Part shown: positions 62,335-64,000 of the stretch, piece after piece
Layout of the letters: each line of letters starts with the position of its first letter
How positions within the stretch are numbered: position 1 is the first letter of the stretch
From: Lewinellaceae bacterium
Lineage (GTDB): Bacteria; Bacteroidota; Bacteroidia; Chitinophagales; Saprospiraceae
NCBI GenBank assembly: GCA_016711435.1
Contig: JADJSY010000024.1
Location: 62,001 to 126,000 of the forward strand
Direction: 5' to 3'
DNA: 64,000 nt
Position numbers and translations under genes: made by a program
Notes under the pieces: model-generated
Told to the model about the DNA's origin: nothing
What the model saw: the letters and a program-made list of their open reading frames with translations, nothing else
Databases searched by the model: none

Positions 62335-63569
62335 ATGAAGATTCTGCAAATCTGTAATAAATTTCCTTATCCGCTGAAAGACGGCGCTGCTATTGCTATC
62401 ACCTACCTGGCAAAGGCCTTCAACGAATTGGGAAACGAAGTGACCCTGCTATCTATGAATACCAGCAAACACTGGTTTGATACGGAGTCTTTACCCCATG
62501 ATTTTGACCATTACGAGGCGCTTCATACGGTATATATCGACAACAGAATACGGCCTTTCCCGGCACTCTGGAATTTGTTTTCCGAAAAATCTTACCACAT
62601 CGAGCGATTTGAAGACGCCGTTTTTGCTGAAAAACTGCGCGAAATTCTTCAAAATTCGTGGTTTGATGTCGTTCAACTGGAATCGGTTTATCTCGCCCCC
62701 TATATTCCGGTTATCAGAAAACATTCTTCCGCCATCATTGCCCTACGCGCGCACAATGTTGAATATGAAATCTGGGAAAGGGTAGCCTCGAATGCCAATC
62801 CATTGAAACGCTGGTACCTGGAAAAAATAACGCCCCGGTTAAAACAATATGAAATCGAACGACTGAATCAATATGATCTTTTGGTAGGCATTACCGAACG
62901 GGATGTCGCGCACTTCAAGCGGTTAGGCCTGCAAAAACCGGCCGTGGTAAGTCCCATCGGCCTGGATTGCCGGGATTACCATGCCGACGACAGTTGTTTC
63001 AATCGTCCCCCTTAGCCTTTCTTTTTATCGGGTCGCTCGACTGGATGCCGAATCAGGACGGGTTAAAATGGTTTCTGGAAGAAGTATGGGAACCTTTGCT
63101 GGCGCCGAATTTTCCTGAAATGACTTTTCATATCGCCGGACGTACGGCGCCTGCCTGGTTGCGAAACCTGCAAAAAGAACGGGTAGTTTTTCACGGAGAA
63201 GTCGACAGCGCCGCCGATTTTTTAAACCGGCATGCCATTATGGTCGTACCGCTGCTTTCCGGTGGCGGTATGCGGGCTAAAATTCTCGAAGGCATGGCCG
63301 TAGGCAAAGTGGTGCTTTCCACCCGTATCGGCATGGAAGGCATCGCAGCCCAAAACCGTCGGGAATGCCTGCTGGCCGATTCCCCGGAAGATTTTTTATC
63401 TGCTGTGCGCTGGTGCGTTGAACGTGGTCCGGAGATAGTCGACATTGGCCGGCGGGCACAGGTTTTTTGTTCAGAAAACTTTGATAATGTACAAGTTGCA
63501 AAAAGATTGCTGGACACTTATCGAAACCTGGTCAATGAAAGGCCTGTGCTGATGGATGCCAAGTGGTGA
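62335..63569 (+). CDS. Glycosyltransferase (GT4-like), split by one missing base
   Basis: The first frame (from MKILQICNKFPYPLKDGAAI at 62335) is the N-terminal half of a family 4 glycosyltransferase. The second frame holds the C-terminal half with GSLDWMPNQDGLKWF and LLSGGGMRAKILEGMAVGK. They join at the C5 run 63007-63011 (one C missing, NRPPLAFLFIG), giving 411 residues. The protein probably adds a sugar to surface polysaccharide. The lolD gene is divergent with 80 bases between. Confidence 0.88.
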
Positions 63570-64000
63570 TTATTTCCGGACACGTTTCAAAGACAACAAA
63601 TTGATCGCATTCCGCGAAAGCCCTTGTACCTGACTGCCCGCAAATTGCGCCGTTTCATCATAAAACAGGAAAACAACCGGGGCTTCTTCCACCAATATCC
63701 GGTCCATAGCCTGGTACAATTCATAACGCCGCTCCGTATCCGTTGTCTGAAGTGATGCTTCGTATAAACGGTCAAATTCGGCGTTGCTGAAACGGGTATA
63801 ATTCGGTGGGGCTGTGTTTTTGAGTAAAAACACGTCAAAAAACTTTCGGCATCCGGGTAATCTGCAATCCAGGAGGCCCTGAAAAACGGCGCCTGTCCGT
63901 TGCGCATACGCTCCCGCAACAGCGCCGTTTCGGTCATTTCAACCTGGATATTAAAGCCCAGGTCTTCCCATTGCCGGGTCAAAAAAGTACACAGATCGAG
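63570..64000 (-). CDS. Peptide ABC transporter substrate-binding protein, C-terminal end, frameshifted, cut by window edge
   Basis: The visible part (about 143 residues) is the C-terminal end of a family 5 solute-binding protein (DppA/OppA type): LGFNIQVEMTETALLRERMR, FFRASWIADYPDAESFL, NYTRFSNAEFDRLYEA and VEEAPVVFLFYDETAQF. The frame is broken at the T5 run 63827-63831; one more A gives FYSKNTAPPNYTRF. The gene continues beyond base 64000. Confidence 0.85.

Noticed and set aside
1..64000. tRNA, rRNA, integrase and attachment sites
   Set aside because: No clover-leaf sequence, rRNA core or recombinase gene was noticed on either strand, so no genomic island boundary can be claimed.

Overview
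The window looks like a chromosome segment of a Bacteroidota bacterium, most likely Saprospiria/Saprospiraceae. The signs are a PorP/SprF-family protein and two secreted proteins with type IX secretion (T9SS) C-terminal domains, a TonB-dependent receptor with an N-terminal carboxypeptidase-like domain, a LytS-type kinase with a two-component beta-propeller, OmpA proteins with TSP3 repeats, almost no Shine-Dalgarno sequences, and many TAnnTTTG (Bacteroidota -7) promoter boxes. There are no rRNA or tRNA genes, no CRISPR array and no insertion sequence with a transposase.

Layout. 0-9 kb: a TIR-TPR protein that reads into a short-chain dehydrogenase, a TlpA-like thioredoxin lipoprotein, a PspC-like peptide, pyrF, anmK and dnaG. 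9-11 kb: an F420-reductase-like oxidoreductase and gene-poor DNA containing a frameshifted small membrane protein. 11.2-21.6 kb: a minus-strand reductive pyrimidine degradation cluster covering every step from cytosine to acetyl-CoA: cytosine deaminase, PreA, PreT, beta-ureidopropionase, dihydropyrimidinase, NCS1 permease, class III aminotransferase and acylating semialdehyde dehydrogenase. 21.8-31.2 kb: a DUF4139 protein, a LytTR regulator with its kinase and two AgrA-like boxes in the divergent promoter, a DUF3592-like protein, a T9SS beta-helix protein, and an ECF sigma factor with a cupin partner. 31.5-36.1 kb: small conserved proteins, an outer membrane barrel, a DASH cryptochrome and a Kir-type potassium channel. 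36-44.6 kb: kdsB, a LysM protein, a lipoprotein, ribH, two OmpA proteins, an MBL-fold hydrolase and two tiny acidic proteins. 44.6-55 kb: an OPT transporter, PorP/SprF, thioredoxin proteins, a MauG-like peroxidase, msrB and malic enzyme. 55-64 kb: a TonB receptor, cysteine desulfurase, glmM, alkaline phosphatase, lolD, a glycosyltransferase and a peptide-binding protein cut by the window edge.

Two window-wide patterns stand out. First, at least ten genes, including the essential dnaG, are split by one- or two-base shifts, most of them at a homopolymer of five that should be six. This points to uncorrected long-read errors, so the genes are annotated here as whole. Second, many intergenic gaps hold long hairpins or tandem arrays built from 7- or 8-bp words (for example GGTGTTT, GTTATTA, GAGGGAT). 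Most lie at stop codons. Two related copies show matched changes in both arms. Several pairs of like hairpins flank two-gene segments. This hairpin system is the best candidate for something undescribed.
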